From positions 358,538-422,537 of the forward strand of contig NZ_KE159657.1 of assembly GCF_000403395.2 (NCBI RefSeq): a DNA stretch of 64,000 nt, given 5' to 3'. Shown one piece after another: positions 7,318-15,372 of the stretch (its first letter is position 1; each line of letters opens with the position of its first letter). A program made the translations under genes and the position numbers. The notes under the pieces were generated by a model. That model was not told the DNA's origin, searched no databases, and saw only the letters and a program-made list of their open reading frames with translations. The stretch is from Anaerotruncus sp. G3(2012) (GTDB lineage: Bacteria > Bacillota > Clostridia > Oscillospirales > Ruminococcaceae).

Positions 7318-8243
7318 CTACTTCTCCCTCCGCTTTCTTCATCTCATCAGGCCGAAGATAGGCTCCAATCCCGTTCTTCTGAAACAGCGTCAGCAGGTGG
7401 GAAAGGAAATCCTCCGAATCAAAGAGTCCAAGTGCCATATAGGCTTTCTCCAAAGATTCAGCGGGAAACCTTAGCTCCCCCTGAATAGAAAAGGGCAGGC
7501 GGTAAACCGACTGTCCCTCCTTTGGCGGTTTTGGATTTTCCGGGAAGATGAGCAGCGGTGTTTCGTAGCGGCACTGCTTGCCATCGAAGCAGTAGCGCCC
7601 GGCTGCTGTACCGTCATGCCCAGCTTCTGGGAAGTCTGCTGCCGCTGTGCGGGGGTCTGCTGGCCGGAAATAACGGCCTGTGTGGCCTGCTGCACCGGCG
7701 GAGAGGTCACACTGGAATACTGCCGGGGCGGGGCTGCCTGCGCTGCCGCCGGCTGGGGAGCCGGGGTCGGGGCAGCAGCCGGGCCGCCGTTTTCCTCCAG
7801 CACCTCTCCGGTGAAGGGGTCCAGCAGCAGCCCGTCCTGAAGGACATTGACGAAAGGCACATCAAAGCCGGCATTGGTCAGCGCCCGGCCGATGGCCACC
7901 GTCTCCGCCCAATCAGCAAAGTACAGCTCATAGGGCTTGGCGGAGGCCGGGTCGCCCGGAGCGAACCGGCCTCCGCCAGATAGGAGTCCGGCGGGTCCAT
8001 ACGGTCGGCGTAGACTCTGGCGTTGATGCAGATATGGCGCTCGTCCTTTTCCAGAACAGTGGTGCAGATGCGCCCGTTGGGGTAGATGGTCCGGAACCAC
8101 AGCTTTTTGAAGGCGGTGTCCAGGGACCATTCCCGGCGGCCCTCCTCGTTGGTGTTCAGCCGGAGGAACTGTCGGGGGTCAAACCCCGACTGGTAAAGGC
8201 CCGGCCGCAGGGCGGCATCATTGTACATTCCGTTTGCGTTCAT
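7301..8243 (-). pseudogene. Possible single-strand annealing protein (ERF-like), two frameshifts
   Basis: One protein of about 310 residues read in three frames. Frame 1 from ATG at 8243 (after GAGAGGAGTTTTCAGA) contains LDTAFKKLWFRTIYPNGRI. Frame 2, from about 7975, has ADWAETVAIGRALTNAGFDV, which resembles the AET-AIGRAL-GY signature of ERF/Rad52-like annealing proteins, then a Pro/Gln-rich linker. Frame 3, from about 7598, has GRYCFDGKQCRYETPLLIFP and a C-terminal domain ending at TGA 7301-7303. The changes fall in GGCGGAGGCCGG and CCGGGCGC. Position behind YqaJ and RecD2 genes supports a recombination role, but the family call is tentative. Confidence 0.5.
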
Positions 8244-8300
8244 TCTGAAAACTCCTCTCACAAAATAATCAGCCCGCCAGCTTGCAAAACCTGACAGGTC

Positions 8301-10529
8301 CTAAGCGGAAATTTTGCTTTTTCCGGCGTTCATCTGCCGGTAATAGGAGACGATCCGGTCGGCCAGCAGGGTATTGCGCCGATCCACATCATTCCTATCA
8401 ATGGCGATATAGAGCGCCTGCTTCTGTCCCACCAGGGACACCTGCTGCTTTGCGCGGGAGACCGCCGTGTAGAGCAGGTTCCGGCGCAGCATGATGTACT
8501 GGTCCTTGAGGATGGGGATGATGACCGTGTGGTACTCGCTCCCCTGGCTCTTGTGGATGGTGGTGGCGTAGGCCAGCTCCAGCTGGGAAAGCTCCTCAGC
8601 GGAATAGTCCACCGCCCGTTCATCGGAAAACAGCACCCGGACGGTGTCGCCCTCCTCCTCATCCTGGGTGATGCTGACGATGAGCCCCACATCCCCGTTA
8701 CTGACGGCCTCCCGGTTTTTGGTCTGGATCACCTTGTCCAGTTCCCGGAACACCTGGGCGCCGTATTTGATCTCTTTCTTGCAGGGGTCCGGCGGATTGA
8801 TCCGCTTCTGAATTTCCTCGTTGAGCCGCTTGACGCTGCATTCGCCCCGGCTGCGGAAGGGGGCCAGGATCTGCACCTCCAGCAGGTTCTGGTGGGTAAC
8901 AGCCTCCTGATAGACAGCCAGGACGATCTGCGCCGCTTCATCCGCCTGTTCGGCGGGCAGAAAGCGGAAGTCCTCTCCATAGGCCAGGGAATCCTTGTCC
9001 CCTTCGTTGATGGTATGGGCGTTCAGCGCAATCCGGCTGGCATTCTTCTGGCGGTAGGCGATGTCCAGGTGGACGGTGGGGATCAGACGGCACCGCAGCA
9101 GCTCCCGCAGCACATTGCCGGGGCCCACCGAGGGCAGCTGATCCGGGTCACCCACCAGAAGAAGCTGTGTCCCTGTTTCGACGCGGCGGAACAGCTCTGC
9201 CGACAGCCGCATATCGATCATGGAGACTTCGTCCACGATCACCAGGTCGGCCTCCAGCGGTATGCTGCCGCCGAAATATTCCTCGCCGTCATTGGCATAA
9301 AGACCCAACGCGCTGTGGAGCGTAGAGGCCGCCGGGTGCCCGGTGGATTCCACCATCCGCCTGCTGGCCCGCCCTGTGGGGGCCGCAAGAAGGATCTCCC
9401 CCTTGGGTCTGACCCGTTTGTAGATGTCCAGGATCACCCGCAGGGTGGTGGTCTTGCCGGTACCGGGGCCGCCGGTGATGATGCTCAGGGGGCTTTTGGC
9501 CCACATCCGCACCGCCTCCGCCTGTTTTTCCGAAAGGGTCAGGCCAAGGGACCTTTGGGAACGGGCAAGCTCCGCATCCATATCCGCCGGCAGGCTGTTT
9601 TTGTCGGAAAGCATCTGCAGCACCTTGCGGGCCACATCCACCTCCGCCTTTCTCAGGTCGGGCTTATACACCCGCTGAATATCGCAGAACAGCTTTTTCT
9701 CCGCCAGAAGCTGGTTTAGCCGCGCCTCCACAACGGGGCGGGTGACCTCCTCCTGGGGCAAGCCCTCGTTGAGCAGCAGGTGGGCCTTTTGCATCTGTTC
9801 CTCATAGGGGAGGAACAGATGCCCGGCCTGCTCCGCCTCGTCCAGCAGGTAGCACAGCCCGCCGCCGATCCGCAGAGGGTCGGTGGGGCTGCACCGGACC
9901 GCGCGGGCGATGGCGTCCACGATCTTGAAGCCGAAGCCGCGGATCTCGCAGAGGCGGAAGGGCTGGTTCTGAAGGATGTCCATGGCGTTTCCGCCGAAGG
10001 CTTCCAGCACCTTAGCCGCCTTTTTGACGCTGATCCCGTAGGGGGAAAGGCGGGCCACAATGTCCCGCAGCGCCCGGCTGTCCTGAAAGGAAAGCCGGAT
10101 CTTCTCCAGCTTCTGGGGGGAGCTGCCGCGGATACGCAGCAGCTCCTCCGGCCGGTTTTCCAGCACCTCCATCGTCTGGAGCCCAAAGACTCCATAGATG
10201 GCGGCGGCCATTTTGGGCCCGACGCCCTTGATGAGCCCAGAGCTCAGATAGCCGATGATCCCCTCCTTGGTCTGGGGGACCAGCTCCCGGAAGGACTCGA
10301 CGCTCAGCTGAAGGCCGTACTTGCTGTCCTCCCACTGGCCGGTGATCTCGAAATCCACTGCGTCAGTGGTGGGCAGGTTGTAGCCCTTGGCCGTAAAGAC
10401 CGGCCGGCCCGCAACAGAGAATTTGCTGTGCGCCGCCAGCGGCAGACCGGGGTCAGCCGTAATATACCGGCAGATGGCAAACCCGTTTTCCTTGCTCTGA
10501 AAAATGGTGCTGTGCCAGGTGCATCTCAT
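8301..10529 (-). CDS. recD2: RecD2-family helicase (SF1B, 5'-3')
   Basis: A 742-residue DNA helicase working in repair or element replication. Seen in order: N-terminal domain, helix-hairpin-helix repeats (LIKGVGPKMAAAIYGVFG), Walker A GGPGTGKTTTL at about residue 350, Walker B VIVDEVSMID, motif III VGDPDQLPSVGPGNVL, and the C-terminal YTAVSRAKQQVSLVG of motif VI. The length matches RecBC-independent RecD2 of Gram-positives. ATG at 10529 overlaps the stop of the preceding gene as ATGA, fixing the start and showing coupled translation. In this operon it sits with a YqaJ exonuclease. Mobile elements carry RecD2 copies beside the chromosomal one. Confidence 0.93.
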   Translation of the reverse strand: MRCTWHSTIFQSKENGFAICRYITADPGLPLAAHSKFSVAGRPVFTAKGYNLPTTDAVDFEITGQWEDSKYGLQLSVESFRELVPQTKEGIIGYLSSGLIKGVGPKMAAAIYGVFGLQTMEVLENRPEELLRIRGSSPQKLEKIRLSFQDSRALRDIVARLSPYGISVKKAAKVLEAFGGNAMDILQNQPFRLCEIRGFGFKIVDAIARAVRCSPTDPLRIGGGLCYLLDEAEQAGHLFLPYEEQMQKAHLLLNEGLPQEEVTRPVVEARLNQLLAEKKLFCDIQRVYKPDLRKAEVDVARKVLQMLSDKNSLPADMDAELARSQRSLGLTLSEKQAEAVRMWAKSPLSIITGGPGTGKTTTLRVILDIYKRVRPKGEILLAAPTGRASRRMVESTGHPAASTLHSALGLYANDGEEYFGGSIPLEADLVIVDEVSMIDMRLSAELFRRVETGTQLLLVGDPDQLPSVGPGNVLRELLRCRLIPTVHLDIAYRQKNASRIALNAHTINEGDKDSLAYGEDFRFLPAEQADEAAQIVLAVYQEAVTHQNLLEVQILAPFRSRGECSVKRLNEEIQKRINPPDPCKKEIKYGAQVFRELDKVIQTKNREAVSNGDVGLIVSITQDEEEGDTVRVLFSDERAVDYSAEELSQLELAYATTIHKSQGSEYHTVIIPILKDQYIMLRRNLLYTAVSRAKQQVSLVGQKQALYIAIDRNDVDRRNTLLADRIVSYYRQMNAGKSKISA

Positions 10530-10983
10530 AGTTCCATACACCAGCTTTCGATCTTCAGATCCGGCATCAGCAGAATTGGTTTCCCCAGTGAGATTCCATA
10601 AGCAATCTCCTCTGCCATGCCTTTGGAGATGGTATTTCCGCAAAGAACGATGCCGTCGCAGAAAAAGAGCAGCTTACGGCCAAAGGACAGGGCAAGCGCA
10701 CGATCCGCCGGGATGTAGTCATTTAATATTCGCGGCAGCCATAATGCGCGGCGGTTTCCCGCATATATTGCCGGGCCTTTCTCATGTTGGCTTCGATCCC
10801 CTCCGGAGAGGGGGCGGATGAGGGCGAACAGACATAGAGCTTTTGGTATGTCACCGGCCCCGTTTTACAGGCGATGAATACCGTCCGACCGCTGGGCAGG
10901 AACCTGGCGGCTGTTTTGCCTTCTCCCAAATCAGTCAGTTCAAAGGCCTTCCCGTAGTATCGGGAGAGCTTGGTTGGCTGCAC
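10526..10983 (-). pseudogene. DUF4406-like / nucleoside deoxyribosyltransferase-fold protein, one frameshift
   Basis: About 152 residues in two frames. The first (GTG at 10983 after AAGGAGGTGAGCCAT) includes KLYVCSPSSAPSPEGIEANM and MRKARQYM; the second continues LNDYIPADRALALSFGRKLL, FFCDGIVLCGNTISKGMAEEI, and GISLGKPILLM. Together this is the Rossmann-like layout (Y-CSP-N--AR-Y; D----GD-IS-GM--EI--A) of DUF4406 proteins related to nucleoside 2-deoxyribosyltransferases. The frames join near 10725, where GAATATTAAATGAC would be in frame with one more T. The stop TGA overlaps the RecD2 start. Probable role in nucleotide handling; unproven. Confidence 0.65.
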
Positions 10984-10996
10984 ATGGCTCACCTCC

Positions 10997-12031
10997 TTAT
11001 GCGGTTTCCAGCTTTTTGACCGCAAAGCTGCGGCTTTCGCTGGTAGTGGCGTACTGGTCATGAATATCCGGATGGTCAAGCCGCAGCCGTTCCAGTTCGT
11101 CCTTCTTGATACTGGTCTTGCTGGTGGGCTTGTAGGTCACCCGGTACTCGGTTTTCCCATCGGTGCAGATGGCGGCGCAAGCCTGGCCCATCCGATCCAC
11201 AATGGGGGCATAGACGCCCTTGATCTCCTTTTCCAGCTCCCGGCCCCGCTTGTCCAGCGCCTGCTTCTCCTCCCGGAGCTTCAGGCACTGCTCCAGCCGC
11301 AGGGCGTCCGCAGAGGACAGGGTGATCTGCGGCAGGGAGGGGTCGGCCTTGCCCTGGTAGCGCCGGATGCTCTCCAGCACCAGGTCTCCGGATTCGGTGT
11401 AGGGCGGCTCCACATTGGCAGCTACAAAGTCCTGCCAGAAGTGGGCCAGCTCCAGAATGGTCATCTCCTCCTCCAGGTCCCGGTCGATCTCCCGCATGAG
11501 GAAATCCCCCTCGGAATTGCCGAACAGGCAGGCGAAGGCGCAGAAGTCCAGATTGGTGACAGACAGGTAGTGCTTCCCCTGCACCTCGTAGTGCCGGGGG
11601 ATACCGTCGTCCGCCCACCGGTCCTTTGCCATAAAGCTGGAGGTCTTGCATTCCAGCACGCCTCGTTTACCGTTGGGCTTCTGGACGAAGTAATCCACAT
11701 CGGCGATCATAAAGGGGTAGAGGGGGTGCTGGAAGATCTTGCGGATGGGATAGACAGTATAGCCCGTCTTTCTCCGGTAGATCTCCGCCACCAGCTCCTC
11801 CAGGCGATGGCCCACCTCCTTGGCGACCCAGTTGCTTTCATCCGGCTGCATAGGCTGCACGCCGGTCTTTTCATAGAACAGTTCCCGCCTGGTTTTCCAG
11901 GGGGAGATGCCCAGGACCGCCGCCACATCGCTGCCGCCGATGCCCTTGGTGCGCTCCCGGAGCCATTCTTCCTCGGTGAGCTGCGTGATGTCCTCCACCA
12001 GAACAGACGGCTCATAGTTCAGGTCTAACAT
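10997..12031 (-). CDS. YqaJ-family (lambda exonuclease-like) recombination nuclease
   Basis: A 344-residue nuclease. The N-terminal RTKGIGGSDVAAVLGISPWK, followed by ELFYEKTG, is the YqaJ signature, and PFMIADVDYFVQ with GVLECKTSSFMAKDRW supplies the Asp and Glu-x-Lys of the PD-(D/E)xK active site; HYEVQGKHYLSVTNLDFCAF follows, as in viral YqaJ recombinases. The C-terminal third is a coiled, charged region. Such enzymes resect 5' ends for a partner annealing protein, for which the 8243-7301 gene is the candidate. ATG at 12031 follows AAGGAGGGAGCATC. Likely co-transcribed with the gene before it (50-base gap). Confidence 0.9.
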   Translation of the reverse strand: MLDLNYEPSVLVEDITQLTEEEWLRERTKGIGGSDVAAVLGISPWKTRRELFYEKTGVQPMQPDESNWVAKEVGHRLEELVAEIYRRKTGYTVYPIRKIFQHPLYPFMIADVDYFVQKPNGKRGVLECKTSSFMAKDRWADDGIPRHYEVQGKHYLSVTNLDFCAFACLFGNSEGDFLMREIDRDLEEEMTILELAHFWQDFVAANVEPPYTESGDLVLESIRRYQGKADPSLPQITLSSADALRLEQCLKLREEKQALDKRGRELEKEIKGVYAPIVDRMGQACAAICTDGKTEYRVTYKPTSKTSIKKDELERLRLDHPDIHDQYATTSESRSFAVKKLETA

Positions 12032-12080
12032 GATGCTCCCTCCTTTACCATTTCACTTCCCCGGCGTAGTCGTAGTCCTC

Positions 12081-13193
12081 CTAGTGCACCTTCAGGGCAC
12101 GGGAGATGTTTTCTTCCATCTGGGCCACCCTGGGGGCGCTGGCTCCGTCGCACTGGAGCAGGAACTCCGCTTCGCAGATCCCCAAATACAGGTCGTAGGC
12201 CGTGCAGGGGCGTTCCCCGTTTTGGGCCTGCCAAAGCTCCGCAGCCCGGTAGGCCAGACGCTTGGTGACGCCGACACGCTTCATCACCCGCAGCATGGTG
12301 TTGTAGGGGTAGTCGATGCCGGTTTCCATCAGCTTCCCCAGCCGGGCGATGGCGTCGCCGTACTTGGGATAAAGCAGGGAAAGCTGCTTTTTGAAATCGG
12401 CGATACTCGCCTGGTTGCTGTGTTCCAGACAGAGGGCGCTCCCCAGGGCAACGCTACGGCCGGACTTCTCCTCCATCAGCATGGGGTAGAGATTCGCGCC
12501 GCTGATCCCCACATCCGAGGTGGAAAAGCGCAGGGCCGGGACGAACTGCCCGGCATAGACACCGTGCTTTTTGGCAGTTGCCTCATATGCCTCCACCAGC
12601 TCCCGGTTGTTGGGAAAGGACCAGATCGCCGTCATCATGGCGTGTTCATAGTGACCGCTGATGAACCGGCAGCTCCCGAAATCCGTATCCAGCTGGTCGG
12701 TGACCGCCTGGAACAGCTCCGGGATCTCCAGCACCGCATACTCGCTCTCGTCCCCGCCGTGCATTGCCGAAATCTTTTCATTGCTCAGGCGCAGCAGGGC
12801 GTTCCCGCTGGCCACACTGACGCAGTGGTTGAGGATCTGGGCCAACACCGGTTTGCTCACCTTGCTCAAAGCGTGCCCGGAGATGCGGGCACGGCTGAGG
12901 ATGGTGGACAGGGCGCAGCTGCGTACCGGGTAAAGGGCGTCCTCCGCCCGGAGGAGCAGCTTGGTATTGGCCATGGTGTCCTGGAGGATCCCCTCCTTGC
13001 CCATCAGCCGGTACCAGTCGCAAAGGACCTTGCTGGAGGTGGAGCCTTCGTCAATGGCCTCAAACCGCACCTCTCTGGTGGGGATGGAGCGCCAGGAGGC
13101 GTTCTCCTCCCGTTCCCGCAGGAACTCCAGACACTCCTGTTGTTCTCCAAAGCTCCTGGAGAAGTTGTCCGCATAGCACATGGTTTCGCTCAT
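12081..13193 (-). CDS. DUF932-like hypothetical protein under the leader-RNA promoter
   Basis: A 370-residue protein, first gene after leader RNA copy 1. It has VPALRFSTSDVGISGANLYP and GSALCLEHSNQASIADFKKQ, in the style of phage/plasmid DUF932 proteins, but I am not certain of the family. No membrane segment is seen. ATG at 13193 lies after AAGGCGGAAAACAGA; an in-frame ATG at 13259 sits in the leader terminator and is unlikely. The stop at 12081 is 50 bases before YqaJ, so it probably heads the recombination operon. Position suggests a role in element DNA metabolism. Confidence 0.6.
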   Translation of the reverse strand: MSETMCYADNFSRSFGEQQECLEFLREREENASWRSIPTREVRFEAIDEGSTSSKVLCDWYRLMGKEGILQDTMANTKLLLRAEDALYPVRSCALSTILSRARISGHALSKVSKPVLAQILNHCVSVASGNALLRLSNEKISAMHGGDESEYAVLEIPELFQAVTDQLDTDFGSCRFISGHYEHAMMTAIWSFPNNRELVEAYEATAKKHGVYAGQFVPALRFSTSDVGISGANLYPMLMEEKSGRSVALGSALCLEHSNQASIADFKKQLSLLYPKYGDAIARLGKLMETGIDYPYNTMLRVMKRVGVTKRLAYRAAELWQAQNGERPCTAYDLYLGICEAEFLLQCDGASAPRVAQMEENISRALKVH

Positions 13194-13256
13194 TCTGTTT
13201 TCCGCCTTTCTGAAAATTATTTGAAGCACCGGCCGGATGGCCAGCGCGTTCAGACA

Positions 13257-13307
13257 CAAAAAAAGAGCGGAACCGCCCGGAGGTTTCCTCCTGGGTCAAT
13301 TCCGCTC
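13257..13307 (-). terminator. Second terminator hairpin in the leader before the DUF932-like gene
   Basis: On the minus strand GAGCGGAA ... TTCCGCTC with an inner GGAGG-AAA-CCTCC, then TTTTTTTT. It lies between leader RNA copy 1 and the coding region, so two intrinsic terminators stand between promoter and gene. The ssb terminator at 57636-57680 has the same two-storey shape. Confidence 0.8.
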
Positions 13308-13337
13308 GCTTGCCGGCTCTTTAGGCCGGGAATAAAT

Positions 13338-13442
13338 GAAAAAAGCGCCAACAGGGTACAAAGACCCCACTGGCGCTGCTTTACAAAAACTTCTACCTGG
13401 GTACCGCCCTCAGATGAGGGGGATAGCCTAACAACAATTTGC
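13338..13442 (-). ncRNA. Leader RNA copy 1 (structured, ends in terminator)
   Basis: Minus-strand transcript of about 105 bases from the promoter at 13449-13478. It starts near 13442 with AGAGCAAATTGTTGTTAGGC, then CCCTCA-TC-TGAGGG hairpin, GGTACCCAGGTAGAAG, and a terminator GCGCCA...TGGCGC with T run (13345-13376 stem). The same parts occur in the same order before ssb (58196-58317), with the hairpin loop changed and an extra stem inserted in the second copy. This is either a small RNA or an attenuation leader. I cannot match it to a known RNA family from memory. Confidence 0.7.
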
Positions 13443-13448
13443 TCTTTT

Positions 13449-13502
13449 AGTTTACCATATACTATATCTTGTTGTCAATAAAAATAATCGACTATATATA
13501 GT
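13449..13502 (-). promoter_or_regulatory. Promoter and palindromic operator of leader RNA copy 1
   Basis: On the minus strand TTGACA (13478-13473), 18-base spacer containing GATATAGTATATGG, then TAAACT (13454-13449). The perfect palindrome ACTATATATAGT (13491-13502) lies exactly 12 bases upstream of the -35 box, the same distance as in copy 2. The cargo gene LysR ends only 21 bases beyond the palindrome. Confidence 0.8.
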
Positions 13503-13522
13503 GAAAATTGGATATTGACCTG

Positions 13523-14353
13523 TCAGAACAGCCTTTTCACCCGGTGCAATCCCTGTTTCAAACAAACCGCATAATAAGCAACCGTCGCCTCCGGGTCGAG
13601 GATAGGGACGACCTTCCGATTCTCCGGCGGGCCGTAGAGCCGCATGGCGGCATCGGTCACAAAGGAGGGCAGCACCGAGGACTGGACCAGCTCGGTAAAG
13701 GCAAAACGGTCGCTTTGGATCAGGAACCGGGAATGGGGCATCTTTTGGGCGGGAAGCTCATGCCAGAAGCCTATATCCGCATAAAGAAGCATATTTTCCC
13801 CGTCCAGCTCCCGCATATAGAGGCCGTCCCGGTTTGCCAGCGGATGCCCCGGAGGAAGGGCGAAGGCCAGCGTTTCGGTCCCGTATTCCTTCCAGCACAG
13901 GTCCTGCCCTTCCGGCTGGTAGGGCAGGATAATGGCCTGATATTCCCCATTTCTCAGCCCCGCAAGAAGTGTTTCGTTATCCTTCGACTCGGTGGAGACC
14001 GCCATGTTAGGGTACGCCTGAGCCGCGTTCTGAAGCAGGATGAGCGCCGGCACCGGGGCGCAGGTGCCAAAGGACAGGGTGTGGCTGGCCCGGTCTTTGG
14101 CCCGGACCAGCTCCAGCATATCCCTCGTCTGGTTCAAAATACGGACTGCATGTTCGGCGGCCAGTTCCCCGTTTTCATTGAACTCCAGCTTGTTCTTTGC
14201 ATGGCGGAACAGGGATACCCCAAATTCAGCTTCTAATTTCTGCATGGAACGGGTTAGGGTTGGCTGGGACAGATGCAGGGCCTCGGCAGCTTTGGACAGC
14301 GTCCCGTACTTTCCAAAAGCCGCAAGCTGTTCCAGCTGGAATAGCTCGATCAT
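13523..14353 (-). CDS. LysR-family transcription regulator
   Basis: A 276-residue regulator with the N-terminal winged helix (LEQLAAFGKYGTLSKAAEAL, HLSQPTLTRSMQKLEAEFG) and a LysR substrate domain from about residue 90. It is divergent from the EFR1 gene at 14473, the usual arrangement for a LysR protein and its target, and so probably controls the promoter at 14409-14438. ATG at 14353 after AAGGAGGAAGAGCCG. The inducer is unknown. It is the only minus-strand gene of the cargo block. Confidence 0.9.
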   Translation of the reverse strand: MIELFQLEQLAAFGKYGTLSKAAEALHLSQPTLTRSMQKLEAEFGVSLFRHAKNKLEFNENGELAAEHAVRILNQTRDMLELVRAKDRASHTLSFGTCAPVPALILLQNAAQAYPNMAVSTESKDNETLLAGLRNGEYQAIILPYQPEGQDLCWKEYGTETLAFALPPGHPLANRDGLYMRELDGENMLLYADIGFWHELPAQKMPHSRFLIQSDRFAFTELVQSSVLPSFVTDAAMRLYGPPENRKVVPILDPEATVAYYAVCLKQGLHRVKRLF

Positions 14354-14408
14354 CGGCTCTTCCTCCTTTCAGTATTCATTTACAGTATAGCACAATGCAG
14401 AATCCATA

Positions 14409-14438
14409 TTGTACATTTTCTGAAAAGTTTTTTATAAT
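14409..14438 (+). promoter_or_regulatory. Promoter of the EFR1 ferredoxin gene
   Basis: TTGTAC, 18-base spacer, TATAAT, 34 bases before the ATG at 14473 and divergent from the LysR gene. Confidence 0.7.
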
Positions 14439-14472
14439 AAAGGCAGAAAAGCAGGATGGAGGGAAACAAGGG

Positions 14473-15270
14473 ATGGTTTTTTATTTTACCGGGACTGGCA
14501 ACAGCCTGTATGTGGCAAAGCAGCTGGACGAGACCCGCATCAGCATCCCCCAGGTGATCCATCTGGAGGGGTTGACCTTCGAGGAGGAGTCCATCGGCGT
14601 GGTCTGCCCCGTCTATGGACACGAAATGCCGGGGATGGTCAAGGAGTTTCTGCAAAAGGCGCGATTTAAGACCGATTATTTCTATCTGGTCCACACCTAC
14701 GGCAACATCCACGGCGGGGCGGCGGAGTTGGCAGAACAGTTTCTGGCCTCCTGCGGTAAGAAAGCCGACTATATCAACACTGTCCTCATGGTGGACAATT
14801 TCCTGCCCGCCTTTGATATGGAGGAGCAGCTGGCTTCGGAGCCGGGAAAAAAGGCGGAGGAACACATCGCAGCCATTAAGGCGGACATCGACAGCCGCCG
14901 GAAATACCGCCAGCCGGTTACAGAAAAGGACAGAAGCTGGCACCGGGTCTTTCTGGAGCGGTCGGCAGGGGCATCGGAAGGCCAGCGGCGCTCCCTCTAC
15001 CGGATCACCGAGGAGTGCATCGGCTGCGGCGTCTGCACCAGGGTCTGTCCGGCGGGGTGTATCCGTCTGGAAAACCAAATGGCGGTGAACACCGGGGAAA
15101 ACTGCCAGGTCTGTATGGCCTGTATCCACCACTGTCCCGAAAACGCGATCCGGCTTACGATACCGGAGAAAAATCCGGACGCTCGGTATCACAACGGGCA
15201 TATCCGGCTGACAGAAATCGTGGCGGCCAACGACCAGGGAATCACGGTCAGCGCGCAGCACACTTACTGA
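14473..15270 (+). CDS. EFR1-type ferrodoxin: flavodoxin-like domain plus two [4Fe-4S] clusters
   Basis: A 265-residue cytoplasmic electron carrier. Residues 1-160 are flavodoxin-like, starting VFYFTGTGNSLYVAKQL, the FMN phosphate loop. The C-terminal ferredoxin has CIGCGVCTRVCPAGCI (about 182-195) and CQVCMACIHHCPENAI (about 211-226), two complete Cys4 sets. Such fused proteins are common in strict anaerobes and pass electrons between flavin and iron-sulfur partners. ATG at 14473 follows GGAGGGAAACAAGGG. LysR regulator upstream, DUF362 protein downstream, which may be its redox partner. Confidence 0.92.
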   Translation: MVFYFTGTGNSLYVAKQLDETRISIPQVIHLEGLTFEEESIGVVCPVYGHEMPGMVKEFLQKARFKTDYFYLVHTYGNIHGGAAELAEQFLASCGKKADYINTVLMVDNFLPAFDMEEQLASEPGKKAEEHIAAIKADIDSRRKYRQPVTEKDRSWHRVFLERSAGASEGQRRSLYRITEECIGCGVCTRVCPAGCIRLENQMAVNTGENCQVCMACIHHCPENAIRLTIPEKNPDARYHNGHIRLTEIVAANDQGITVSAQHTY

Positions 15271-15310
15271 TGAAAAATTTAGGAGGTACTCTCGTTCACA
15301 AACATTTTAC

Positions 15311-15341
15311 TTGACTTGGAGTTCACTTTATCCTGTATCTT
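15311..15341 (+). promoter_or_regulatory. MerR-type promoter with 19-base spacer
   Basis: TTGACT, then a 19-base spacer, then TATCTT. The overlong spacer holds TTGGAGT-TC-ACTTTAT, an imperfect palindrome as bound by MerR-family activators that untwist such promoters. No merR gene is in the window. It drives the DUF362/permease pair. Confidence 0.55.
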
Positions 15342-15372
15342 ATAAACATTTCAGAAAATGGAGGTATCCCCC

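Noticed and set aside
8529-9719. Plus-strand open frame of 396 codons
   Set aside because: Complement of RecD2.
10970-12028. Plus-strand open frame of 352 codons
   Set aside because: Complement of the YqaJ nuclease, no motif of its own.
12030-13481. Long plus-strand open frame of 483 codons
   Set aside because: It is the mirror of the DUF932-like gene and the leader; composition is that of a complementary GC-rich strand and no domain or ribosome site fits.
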